Source: JACVCS01 sp038328575
GTDB taxonomy: Bacteria; Planctomycetota; Phycisphaerae; Phycisphaerales; UBA1924
DNA length: 64,000 bases
Direction: 5' to 3'
NCBI GenBank assembly: GCA_038328575.1
Contig: JBBQMD010000006.1
Span: 1 to 64,000, forward strand
Shown here: in pieces, positions 45,692-53,961 of the stretch
Layout of the letters: each line of letters begins with the position of its first letter
Numbering within the stretch: the first letter of the stretch is position 1
Notes under the pieces: model-generated
The model's input: the letters and a program-made list of their open reading frames with translations, nothing else
The model's database searches: none
What the model was told of the DNA's origin: nothing
Made by a program: the position numbers and the translations under genes

Positions 45692-45760
45692 CGGCAATCG
45701 GGAATCGGGGAGGACGGCAATCGGCAATCGCTGGAGTCGGGAATCGGGAATCGTGGAAGG
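45692..45760. repeat. Spacer repeat, GGCAATCG/GGGAATCG family
   Basis: The DUF1800-DUF1501 spacer begins with GGCAATCGGGAATCGGGGAG, then GACGGCAATCGGCAATCGCT and GGAGTCGGGAATCGGGAATC, ending TCGTGGAAGGCAGG. Two units (GGCAATCG and GGGAATCG) alternate. It matches 15026-15068, including the TCGTGGAA(A)GGCA border. Confidence 0.75.
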
Positions 45761-45825
45761 CAGGACGTAAAGAGCCGAAGACCCAACGCCGCGACTCGAA
45801 CCCGCAACTTGCTTTCTCTTCTTCC

Positions 45826-45906
45826 CTCGATCCCTTCGTCCCCTGATCCCTCGATCCCTTTCCTGTCTTTTCCTCGATCCCTTGATCCCTTCCCTCACGA
45901 TCCCTT
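45826..45906. repeat. Spacer repeat, TCGATCCCTT family
   Basis: The second half of the same spacer is a run of degenerate TCGATCCCTT/TGATCCCTTC units, such as CTTCCCTCGATCCCTTCGTC and CTGATCCCTCGATCCCTTTC. A shorter copy is at 23084-23107. It ends just before the ribosome-binding site of the DUF1501 gene. Confidence 0.7.
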
Positions 45907-45925
45907 CCCCCTGCGGAGCTTCCCC

Positions 45926-47251
45926 ATGTCTCACGATGCACTGAGCGCGTTTACCCGGCGCGAGTTTGTACGCTCGGGATTGGTGTTGGCCAGCGCCAGC
46001 GTGATGCTGCCCAGCTTCATCACGCGCTCGGCTTTGGCGATGGCGCCCAAGGACGGCGTGACCAGCATCGCGGGCGTGCCCGACGAGCGCGTGCTGGTGG
46101 TGATCCAGCTCTCTGGCGGCAACGACGGGCTCAACACCGTGATCCCGTACATGGACGCGGGGTACGCCAAGGCGCGCCCATCGATCGGGTTGAAGGCCGA
46201 CAAAGTGCTGAAGCTGAGCAAGAGCGAGGTGGCGTTTCATCCGTCGATGGCGGGTGCCGCGGACTTGTATAACGATGGGATGCTGAGCGTGATCCAGGGC
46301 GTGGGGTATCCGAACCCGAACCGCTCGCACTTCAAGAGCATGGACATCTGGCACACCGCCGACACCACCGCCAGCGGCGACGGCTGGCTGGGGCGGTACT
46401 TCGACAGCGAGTGCTGCGGCTTTGGCAAGGGCGAATCCGGCAGCGCCGAGCGAACCATCAAGAGAGACGCGAACCCGCAGGTGGGCATTGCGATCGGGCG
46501 CGAGGCACCGCTGGCGATGAAGGGGCGCGTGATCATCCCGATCAGCTTCGAATCCGCCGACCTCTTCCGTTGGACGGGGCGCGACGTCAACGAGAAGCTG
46601 GGCGATCCATACGCCCGCATCGCGAGCGCGGAGGCCGGCGCGAACACCGACCCGGATAGCAACGCGGGCTTCCTGACGCGCACGGCGCTCGACGCGCAGG
46701 TGAGTAGCGCGACGATCCGCAGGGCGGTCTCGACCAAGGCACGCGTGAACTATCCAGATGGCGAACTCAGCCGCCAGCTTCAGATGGTCGCCAGCATGAT
46801 CGCGGCGGGGCTGAAGACGCGCGTCTACTACGTCTCGCTGGGAGGCTTTGATACCCACTCTGGTCAGGGCAACGAGAACGGACGGCACTCGAACCTGCTG
46901 CGGTTCTTCTCGGGCGCGCTTCGCGCGTTTTATGCCGACCTCAAGGCCCAGGGCAACGACACGCGCGTGCTCACCATGAGCTTCAGCGAGTTCGGTCGGC
47001 GCGTCGGCCAGAACGCCAGCGGCGGCACCGACCACGGCACCGCGGCGCCCATGTTCCTGGCTGGCCCGATGGTCAAGCCCGGCGTCTTCAACCCGCACCC
47101 CTCGCTGACGGACCTTGACCAGGGCGACCTGAAGTACAGCGTCGACTTCCGCACGGTCTATGCGAGCGTGCTTGAAAAGTGGCTGAAGACCGACAGCAAG
47201 GCCATCCTCGATGGGACGTTCAAGCCCGCCGACGTGCTCAAGACAGTCTGA
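45926..47251 (+). CDS. DUF1501 family protein with Tat signal
   Basis: 441 aa; GGAG lies 7 nt upstream of the ATG. The leader contains twin arginines (TRREFVRSGLVLASASVMLPS), so it is exported folded by the Tat pathway. Family landmarks are VLVVIQLSGGNDGLNTVIPY, HPSMAGAADLYNDGMLSVIQGVGYPNPNRSHFKSMDIWHTA, YYVSLGGFDTHSGQ, MSFSEFGRRVGQNASGGTDHGTAAPMFL. The fold is related to alkaline phosphatase/sulfatase, and conserved D, H and T residues suggest metal binding. Substrate unknown. It pairs with DUF1800. Confidence 0.94.
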   Translation: MSHDALSAFTRREFVRSGLVLASASVMLPSFITRSALAMAPKDGVTSIAGVPDERVLVVIQLSGGNDGLNTVIPYMDAGYAKARPSIGLKADKVLKLSKSEVAFHPSMAGAADLYNDGMLSVIQGVGYPNPNRSHFKSMDIWHTADTTASGDGWLGRYFDSECCGFGKGESGSAERTIKRDANPQVGIAIGREAPLAMKGRVIIPISFESADLFRWTGRDVNEKLGDPYARIASAEAGANTDPDSNAGFLTRTALDAQVSSATIRRAVSTKARVNYPDGELSRQLQMVASMIAAGLKTRVYYVSLGGFDTHSGQGNENGRHSNLLRFFSGALRAFYADLKAQGNDTRVLTMSFSEFGRRVGQNASGGTDHGTAAPMFLAGPMVKPGVFNPHPSLTDLDQGDLKYSVDFRTVYASVLEKWLKTDSKAILDGTFKPADVLKTV

Positions 47252-47310
47252 GCGTTCGTGAGGCGGAGCTTTCGCGCCGGATCGCACGCGATGCGTGGTA
47301 TGCTGGGGGC

Positions 47311-48900
47311 GTGTCGCTGCGCTATTGGCACAAACTCGCGCTGCTCATGGCCCTGCTCGCGCTGTCGGGCGTGATCCTCACGGCGTCGTACGCGCACGTT
47401 CTGAGCCGACAAGCCATGGCTCGAAGCGAAGTGGAGCAGCATGCCCTGGCCAAGGCGCTGCTGAGCAGCGCGGCAGAGTTGGTCGGGCGGGCGCTGCCGA
47501 CCCTGGACTCACCAACGAAGGCCGCGAACGACGCGGAGGCAACCGACCCACTGGCAGCCGCGGCGACCAGCTTTGTGCAACCGCTGTTTCGAAACTCCAC
47601 TTTCGCCGAATCCCAGATCGAGCGCCTGTGGGTCTGCCGCGCTGAAGGTAAATCGGTGATCGCCGTGTTCACCCAGTCGCCCGGGGCAAGCGACAGCACG
47701 CAGCCCGGCTCGGGTGAGGACCAAGCACTGTCCGTTGAACTGCAAACGCACTTGCTGGGGCAAATCTCAAAGCCGGGCAAGGGCTCGCCCACCAACGTCA
47801 CTTCGAAGTTTGGAAGCGGTGAGGGCCTGCATCTGCATCACCCGGTGCTGGACAAGAGCGGCAAGTTCGCGGGTTGGATCCTCGCGAAGATGGCAACCCT
47901 CAGCAATGACCGCCTCGACTCAGCGCGTGCCAGCCTGGTCACGTTTGCGATCTCGCTGTGCGCTGTTCTGATGGTGGCCAGCGGCGTCGCTGCGTGGATG
48001 TTTGGGCGTCGCATGCGTGAGCTGGGGGCGGCGCTCACGCGCGTTGGCGATGGGCACAGCGACGTACACCTTGACGATGAGTCAGCGGACGAGATGGGCG
48101 ACCTGGCGAGAGCCGCGAATCACACGGCTCGCACGCTGCGCGAGACCAATGACCTGCGCCGCTCGATGCGGCTGGCGGAGTTGGTGCAGCGGGCACTGCT
48201 GCCGGCCAAGCCGCCGACGCTCCCGGGTGTCCAGATCGCGCACTTCTGCGATTACTGCGACGAGGTTGGCGGCGACTACATCGACTACATCCCGGTGGGC
48301 GATGGCGACAGGCCCGACGGCTGGGCGGTGGTGGTGGGCGATGGCACAGGTCACGGCGTGGGGGCCGCGCTGCTCATGGCGACGGCGCGCTCGGTTTTGC
48401 GCACGCACGCGCTGCGCTTCAGCGAGCTGGCCCAGAGCGTCGGGCTCATCAACCGGCGCATCTGCGAGCAGGTTCCCGACGGCAAGTTCGTCACGCTCTT
48501 CATGCTCGTCTTCAGCGCTGATGCTTGCCGGATTTGCTGGCTCAGCGCCGGTCACGACGAGGCCATCCTCTTTGACCCGCTGAGTAACGACTTCTCCGAG
48601 CTGCGCGGCAGCGACGTTCCCCTAGGCGTCGAAGCCTCGTGGGAGTTCACCCATCACACCCGCCAGAGCGCGCTCGCTCGCGGCAGCGTCATCGTCATCG
48701 GCACCGACGGCATCTGGGAGATGCGCAACGCCGGCGAGGCGATGTTCGGCAAGGACCGGCTCAAACGCGTGATCCGACGCGCGGCCGGGGAAACCGCCGA
48801 CAACATCGGTCGCCAGATTCTCGAAGCTCTCCACCAACACCGGGGCGAGATGCCGCCGCAGGACGACGTGACGTTCGTCGTGTTGAAGATGGACGGGTGA
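47311..48900 (+). CDS. SpoIIE-type PP2C serine phosphatase with membrane sensor
   Basis: 529 aa from a GTG preceded by GGGGG; no ATG fits before the first membrane helix. Layout: transmembrane helix (LALLMALLALSGVILTASYAHVL), extracytoplasmic sensor domain of about 180 residues, second helix (VTFAISLCAVLMVASGVAAWMFG), HAMP-like linker (RRMRELGAALTRVGDGHSDVHL..DE), then a PP2C-type SpoIIE domain. Metal-binding Asp residues are in EVGGDYIDYI, VVGDGTGHGV and VIGTDGIWEMRN; DDVTFVVLKM closes the domain. Family members dephosphorylate anti-sigma antagonists in partner switching; no anti-sigma or antagonist is adjacent. It begins 59 nt after DUF1501. Confidence 0.93.
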   Translation: MSLRYWHKLALLMALLALSGVILTASYAHVLSRQAMARSEVEQHALAKALLSSAAELVGRALPTLDSPTKAANDAEATDPLAAAATSFVQPLFRNSTFAESQIERLWVCRAEGKSVIAVFTQSPGASDSTQPGSGEDQALSVELQTHLLGQISKPGKGSPTNVTSKFGSGEGLHLHHPVLDKSGKFAGWILAKMATLSNDRLDSARASLVTFAISLCAVLMVASGVAAWMFGRRMRELGAALTRVGDGHSDVHLDDESADEMGDLARAANHTARTLRETNDLRRSMRLAELVQRALLPAKPPTLPGVQIAHFCDYCDEVGGDYIDYIPVGDGDRPDGWAVVVGDGTGHGVGAALLMATARSVLRTHALRFSELAQSVGLINRRICEQVPDGKFVTLFMLVFSADACRICWLSAGHDEAILFDPLSNDFSELRGSDVPLGVEASWEFTHHTRQSALARGSVIVIGTDGIWEMRNAGEAMFGKDRLKRVIRRAAGETADNIGRQILEALHQHRGEMPPQDDVTFVVLKMDG

Positions 48901-48950
48901 ATCTGCCTCACGGCCGCTTGCCCCTCTCCGTTCACCGTTGAACGTTTGCC

Positions 48951-48980
48951 AAAAATAGAAAAGCCCGATCAACGGGCTTT
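48951..48980 (-). terminator. Rho-independent terminator of rplU
   Basis: AAAGCCCG / CGGGCTTT (48960-48967 and 48973-48980, loop 5 nt). On the minus strand the stem is followed by TTTTCTATTTTT, a strong U-tract, 28 nt after the rplU stop. On the plus strand no T-run follows, so it serves rplU. Confidence 0.9.
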
Positions 48981-49007
48981 CAGAAAGTCTCAGAATGTTT
49001 GATTCGA

Positions 49008-49337
49008 TCAGCCGTTGATCGACATGACCTTCACCTTGGTATAGGTCTGGCGGTGGCCGGTCTTCTTCTTGAAGCCCTTGCGGCGACGGAACTTGTGGAT
49101 GAAGATCTTGTCGCCCTTGACCAGCGGCTCGATCACTTCAACCGTCACGCTCGCGCCGGTCAAATACGGCACGCCGACGCGCCCGCCCGCGTCACCCTCA
49201 CCACCCAGCGCCAGGACCAGCGAGTAAGTGTGCGACTCGCCCTTGGCAGCCAAGCCCTCCTTGAGCAGATCGACGAGCATGATCTCGTCTTTTTCGACCA
49301 TGCGCTGGCCGCCGCCTTCAACAATTACTGCGTACAT
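49008..49337 (-). CDS. rplU: 50S ribosomal protein L21
   Basis: 109 aa, starting MYAVIVEGGGQRMVEKDEI with a GGAG ribosome-binding site. Conserved features are the L21 core VGVPYLTGASVTVEVIEPLVKGDKI, the basic loop FRRRKGFKKKTGHRQ and the ending YTKVKVMSING. It binds 23S rRNA. rpmA (L27), which usually follows rplU, is not here: a terminator comes directly after. A 7-residue N-terminal extension in the open frame is not used. Confidence 0.98.
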   Translation of the reverse strand: MYAVIVEGGGQRMVEKDEIMLVDLLKEGLAAKGESHTYSLVLALGGEGDAGGRVGVPYLTGASVTVEVIEPLVKGDKIFIHKFRRRKGFKKKTGHRQTYTKVKVMSING

Positions 49338-49501
49338 AGACAAAGCTCCAAACCGCACGGACGGGGGGTCTCAGACGTCGAGGCAAACGCGCCGCGACCG
49401 GACCGGCTTCACAGGGCCCACTTTGTGCCGGGAAGGATGATAGGCGGAAGGTCGCTCAAAATCGATCGGGCTGAGCGGGGGCCGACCATCCACACTTGGC
49501 C

Positions 49502-51412
49502 TCATCCCTTCGCCGCGGCCGTCGCCTCGCGATCGCGACCCTGGCGTTCGGAGCGCTTGCGGGCGCCCTCGTCCAGCAGTCGCTTGCGCATGCGGACGCT
49601 CTTGGGCGTGATCTCGACCAGCTCGTCGTCTTCGATATATTCCAGCGCCGCTTCCATGCTCATCTTGCGCGAGCCCTTGAGCACGACCGTCGCTTCCTTG
49701 GCGCTCACGCGGAAGTTGCTGAGCTGCTTCAAGCGGATGATGTTCACGGGGATGTCGTTGTCGCGGTTGTGCTCGCCGATGATCTGGCCCGAGTACACCT
49801 TCTGCTGCGGCTCGACGAAGAGGAAGCCGCGATCGGAGAGGCCTTCGCAGGCATAGGTCGTGACATCGCCGCCGTCCGTGGCGATCATGACGCCCTGGGC
49901 GCGATGGACGGTCTCGCCGTGCGCGGGGGCGAACTTCAGGAACGAGTGATGCATGATTCCTTCGCCCTGCGTCGCAGTGAGGATCTTGCTTCGCAAACCG
50001 ATGAGCCCGCGGCTGGGCGCCTCAAACTGGAGGTGCGTCAGCGTATCGGAGCGCTGGTCCATATTTTTGAGTTCGCCGCGCCGACCGCCGACAAGCTCCA
50101 TCACGGCGCCGACGCTGGTCGGCGGCACGTCGATCACGAGCAGCTCGATCGGCTCGCAGAGCACGCCGTCGATGTCCTTCATGATAACCTCGGGCTTGCC
50201 GACCGAGAGCTCGAAGCCCTCGCGGCGCATGGTCTCCAGCAGGATGCCCAGGTGCAAAAGGCCGCGCCCGCTCACTGCGAACTCCTCGGCGCTTCGGCCC
50301 TGGCCGACGCGCATGGCGACGTTGGTCTGACACTCGCGCTCCAACCGATCGCGGATCTGGCGGCTGGTGACCTTGTCGCCCTCCTGCCCGCCAAATGGCG
50401 AGTCGTTGACGCGGAACACCATCGTGATCGTCGGCTCGTCGACTGTCACCGGGGGCAAGGGCAGCGGCGCGCTGGGCTCGCACAGCGTGTCGCCGATGTC
50501 CACCGACTCCAGCCCGACCACGGCGCACAGATCGCCGGCGTGTACCTCATCGGCCTCGACCCGCCCGAGGCCCTGGAAGCGATAGAGCTTGCCGACGCGG
50601 CTGGTCACCTGCTTGCCGTCCTTCTGCTTGATGCTGACGACCTGCTGGCCCGGCTTGATCACGCCGTTGTACACGCGTCCGATGCCGATGCGCCCGACGT
50701 AATCTGAATAGTCCAGCGTGGTCACGAGCATCTGCAGGCTCGCGTTCTTATCGTCCTTAGGTTGCGGAACGTTCTTGCAGATCGCCTCGAACAGCGGGCG
50801 CAGGTCGCCCTGGAACCCCGCGACCGCCTCATCGACGTTCGCGGTCGCCCAGCCCTCGCGGGCGCTGGTGTAGATGACCGGGAAGTCCATCGCGATCTCG
50901 TCAGCACCCAGCTCGATCAGCAGGTCGAAGACCTCGTTGTGTACCGTCGCGGGGCGTGCGCCGGGCCGGTCGCACTTGTTCACGACCACCAGCGGCTTGA
51001 GCCCGAAGCCCAGGGCCTTGCCCAGCACGAAGCGCGTCTGCGGCATCGGCCCGTCGAACGCATCGACGAGCAAGAGCACGCCGTCGGCCATGCGCAGCAC
51101 GCGCTCGACCTCGCCACCGAAGTCGGCGTGGCCGGGGGTGTCGATGATGTTGATGAGAACCTGCTCGCCCTTCTCCGGCCCGTCGGTGGGCACGTAGCGG
51201 ACGGCGCAGTTCTTGGCGAGGATGGTGATGCCGCGCTCGCGTTCGAGCGGGTTGCTGTCCATGATCAGCCCGTGCTGGCCGCCCTGAAGCTTCTCGAGCT
51301 CACCGGCGCGAAACTGCCCACTCTGGAAGAGAAGCTTGTCAACGAGGCTGGTCTTGCCGTGGTCAACGTGGGCGATGATGGCGACGTTGCGGATGCTATG
51401 AAAGTCAGACAT
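49502..51412 (-). CDS. typA: Translational GTPase TypA/BipA
   Basis: 636 aa. G1 is AHVDHGKTSL, switch I ERERGITI, G3 DTPGHADFGG and G4 VNKCDRPGARP, followed by domain II and the BipA C-terminal domains (RGLLHLGILLETMRREGFELSVGKPEVI, RGLIGLRSKILTATQGEG, ending ELVEITPKSVRMRKRLLDEGARKRSER). It binds ribosomes under stress and at low temperature and helps 50S assembly. Full length with the usual start. It is monocistronic; the 164 bp to rplU holds nothing clear. Confidence 0.97.
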   Translation of the reverse strand: MSDFHSIRNVAIIAHVDHGKTSLVDKLLFQSGQFRAGELEKLQGGQHGLIMDSNPLERERGITILAKNCAVRYVPTDGPEKGEQVLINIIDTPGHADFGGEVERVLRMADGVLLLVDAFDGPMPQTRFVLGKALGFGLKPLVVVNKCDRPGARPATVHNEVFDLLIELGADEIAMDFPVIYTSAREGWATANVDEAVAGFQGDLRPLFEAICKNVPQPKDDKNASLQMLVTTLDYSDYVGRIGIGRVYNGVIKPGQQVVSIKQKDGKQVTSRVGKLYRFQGLGRVEADEVHAGDLCAVVGLESVDIGDTLCEPSAPLPLPPVTVDEPTITMVFRVNDSPFGGQEGDKVTSRQIRDRLERECQTNVAMRVGQGRSAEEFAVSGRGLLHLGILLETMRREGFELSVGKPEVIMKDIDGVLCEPIELLVIDVPPTSVGAVMELVGGRRGELKNMDQRSDTLTHLQFEAPSRGLIGLRSKILTATQGEGIMHHSFLKFAPAHGETVHRAQGVMIATDGGDVTTYACEGLSDRGFLFVEPQQKVYSGQIIGEHNRDNDIPVNIIRLKQLSNFRVSAKEATVVLKGSRKMSMEAALEYIEDDELVEITPKSVRMRKRLLDEGARKRSERQGRDREATAAAKG

Positions 51413-51751
51413 AAATGGGCTCAGAAGTTCGGGCCAAGAAAGGCGGCCGGGAAGTGCAGATCAGAGAGGAAAGACAAGGTCAGAGCGGTGGGTGCCGACG
51501 AAGGGAGAAACGAGAGCAGAGAGCCAGAGAACGCGGCAGATTGACCGCCGGCAGCGGGCGAATCTTCAACTGAAAATCACGCGCCGACGCCGGCCAAAGG
51601 CCGATTCGGCGGCTCCCAGACCGCCCGCGGCCGGGAACAACCCCGTACGCGGCGCACTCTGAAGCGGTTGGCTTGCTGACGCCGACCACGCGCGATGCAC
51701 CCCTGCCCGCCAAAACGCTCGCTCAGCCCATTCTAGGCTCGCGACACACCA
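51413..51751. other. 339-bp spacer between typA and the next gene
   Basis: No convincing coding frame, hairpin or repeat. Because both flanking genes are on the minus strand, it should contain the promoter and leader of typA; an AGAGAGGAAAGACAAGG-like purine run (51461-51478) lies about 50-65 nt from the typA start. I see no clear promoter boxes. Confidence 0.35.
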
Positions 51752-53704
51752 CTAAGGCTTGGACGCGGGCTCACTGGTGAGTTGGATGCGTAGACGCAGA
51801 TGCACCTCGGCCCGCCCCGCCCCCCAAACACCCGCCGGAACCCCCGCATCCCCGAGAGCGCTGACGTTGGATTCCACCCACGCATCCCACGACACGCCGC
51901 TGACTGCCGAGAGAAGCGCGCCGGGCGGCGTCGCTGGCCCGAACATGATCGGGATCGCCTGGCGTACTGGCGCGACGCTGAGCATCGCCCGCGACAACCA
52001 GACCCGCGACGCGCCGTCGGCAACCAGCGCCGCCCGGATCTGGCTCGAGAGCTTCTCCGCCGCGGCTCGCTCTCGCTCGATTGACGACACATCGCTGATC
52101 GCACCTTCCCTCAGGCCCTGCCCCCCGCCTTGTGCGCAGATCGAGCCGACGCCCCAGCCGTCCTGAACGCCCCACCACGCCGGGGCTCGGTCGGACAGCA
52201 ATCGAAGATAAAAACTCCCAATCGCCGGACGGATGAGCGTCGAGCGCGCCGCACCAGCGGGCAGATCGTCAAACTTCAGGTCGCGCCCGGGCGCGAACGA
52301 TGCGGGCCCGCTGACTCGCGCCGTTTCAAACACCGACGCGAGCTTGGTCATCACTGCGTCAAGCCCCGGGGCACCGCTGGCGTTCTGGACGCCCGGCGGA
52401 CGAGCGTCGCAAAGCTGTTGTGCAAGCAGCAATCGCCACGCCGTCTGGCCGTCGGCGCGGGTTACGTCCGTCGCCGGGTGAACGCCCATCACTGAGATGG
52501 ACCCGACGCATTCGCTCATCGCGCGCCGGACCAGCGCGCTGGCCGGGGGAACGCCGATCGTCTGCACCGGGTCTTCGCTCCCCTGAAACACCTCGATCAA
52601 CGTTGAGCCGCTCTCGGGGGTGAGTTCGCTCAGCAGCGCATCTGGTGTGCGAGGAACGGTGGTGGCGAGATCTGTCGCGCCGGCCCAGGTGGCGAGTCCT
52701 TGAAACTCGATGCGGTCGGCGTTGGAGTGGGCCGCGAGCACGCCAAACTCTCCCCAGCCCGCGAGCCGCTCGATGACGACCGCCAGCGCGCCGGTCGTGA
52801 CTTCCTTGACCAGGGTGCGATACGCGTCGGTGTGGCCGACTCGCGTGATCTTGCCCACGTCTGGCGCGCGGGCGTTGTTGGCGGCGGCGTCCACGCTTGC
52901 AAGCGGCAGCGCGATATTGATCGGCTCGCCCGCGAGCACCGGCGCGATGGACTGCAACGCGGCGAGCCCCACGCCATCGATGGCCGCGGGCACCGGAACC
53001 CCGGGGCCGACAGCCGTCGGCGTGACGCTTGAGGGCACCAAGACCCACCAGAAGCCGCGCTCGGTCGCGATCGCGCCGGCGTTCGCGCCCGCGCCAGGAG
53101 GCAGCGGCTTGCGGATGAACATTACCAGCAGGTCGCCGTTTTCCATCGCCAGCACTGCGTGCCCGGTGATCGTCGCGCGCGGCGCGAACTCCAGCCGCTG
53201 TCGCACGCGCTGCTCGGTGGCCTCGCTGGCCTCGCCGATGAGGGCCCACACCTGCGGGCGCGCGTCGTCGCGCCGGTCGATCGGCGTTAGGCCCTCGTGC
53301 TGCTCGATGAAGATCAGTCCCGAAGCCCCGCCAAAGAGCGCATCAAACGCCTCGCCGTCCGTCCAGCCAAGGCTTGATGACAAGTGCGACCAGCTTCGCG
53401 CCGTCGCTGGCATCGCGAGCGTCGAGATCGAGGCCCACGACTTAGCGCTCTCGCCCACGGCTCGTCGAATCGCTTCACCCGAGGGAATCAACACCGCTCT
53501 TCGCACGCTGGGCGGCAGCCCCGCCGCCAGGTGCAACACGGTGCGCACGTCATGGGCAACGTTCTCGTTCTGTGCGTCCTGAGCGCGTGCCGCGACACCG
53601 CCGATCAGGACCGTCGCCAGTGCCAGCACCACACGCACGCCGGAGCGCAAACTCTCACCCAGTCGCTCACTGGACCGCCGCGCCATGTCCCTGACGAACT
53701 GCAT
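51752..53704 (-). CDS. Exported protein of unknown function
   Basis: 650 aa; an internal ATG at 53686 is an alternative start. An N-terminal export segment (SGVRVVLALATVLIGGVAARAQ) precedes a long alpha/beta region without cysteines, haem or catalytic motifs I recognise. Stretches such as VRTVLHLAAGLPPSVRRAVLIPSGEAIR and GEAFDALFGGASGLIFIE resemble the many planctomycete exported proteins with no assigned role. Its codon usage is like that of its neighbours. It is monocistronic; nothing near it hints at function. Confidence 0.7.
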   Translation of the reverse strand: MQFVRDMARRSSERLGESLRSGVRVVLALATVLIGGVAARAQDAQNENVAHDVRTVLHLAAGLPPSVRRAVLIPSGEAIRRAVGESAKSWASISTLAMPATARSWSHLSSSLGWTDGEAFDALFGGASGLIFIEQHEGLTPIDRRDDARPQVWALIGEASEATEQRVRQRLEFAPRATITGHAVLAMENGDLLVMFIRKPLPPGAGANAGAIATERGFWWVLVPSSVTPTAVGPGVPVPAAIDGVGLAALQSIAPVLAGEPINIALPLASVDAAANNARAPDVGKITRVGHTDAYRTLVKEVTTGALAVVIERLAGWGEFGVLAAHSNADRIEFQGLATWAGATDLATTVPRTPDALLSELTPESGSTLIEVFQGSEDPVQTIGVPPASALVRRAMSECVGSISVMGVHPATDVTRADGQTAWRLLLAQQLCDARPPGVQNASGAPGLDAVMTKLASVFETARVSGPASFAPGRDLKFDDLPAGAARSTLIRPAIGSFYLRLLSDRAPAWWGVQDGWGVGSICAQGGGQGLREGAISDVSSIERERAAAEKLSSQIRAALVADGASRVWLSRAMLSVAPVRQAIPIMFGPATPPGALLSAVSGVSWDAWVESNVSALGDAGVPAGVWGAGRAEVHLRLRIQLTSEPASKP

Positions 53705-53817
53705 CCCAAGATCGTACCGACACGCTGCCGATGCGATGCAGCCCGAGAACATCGCTTGAGCTCGAACGACGCGTTGCGCAGCAGTGCGACGCGCGCGAAG
53801 CGCCGCGTCCGATGCCT

Positions 53818-53860
53818 AGCGCCCAGTGCCCGGTGCCCAGTGCCCAGTGCCGAATGTCCA
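53818..53860. repeat. Spacer repeat, GCCCAGTGCC family
   Basis: Upstream of the unknown exported gene: CTAGCGCCCAGTGCCCGGTG followed by CCCAGTGCCCAGTGCCGAAT. Four degenerate copies of a 7-nt unit CCCAGTG. Non-coding. Confidence 0.65.
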
Positions 53861-53878
53861 ACGCGCAGGCACGGAAAT

Positions 53879-53911
53879 GAAAAACCGGCCCACTCCTTGG
53901 AGCGGGCCGGT
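53879..53911 (-). terminator. Rho-independent terminator of the porin gene
   Basis: ACCGGCCC-A-CTCC / GGAG-C-GGGCCGGT (53884-53911) gives a stem of 12 bp with one internal mismatch. On the minus strand it is followed by TTTTTCATTT. It lies 50 nt after the porin stop codon. Confidence 0.88.
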
Positions 53912-53961
53912 CGAGTTTTCAGAGGATTTCAAGCGAGCGACGAGACGTGCTTCCGGTCAGA

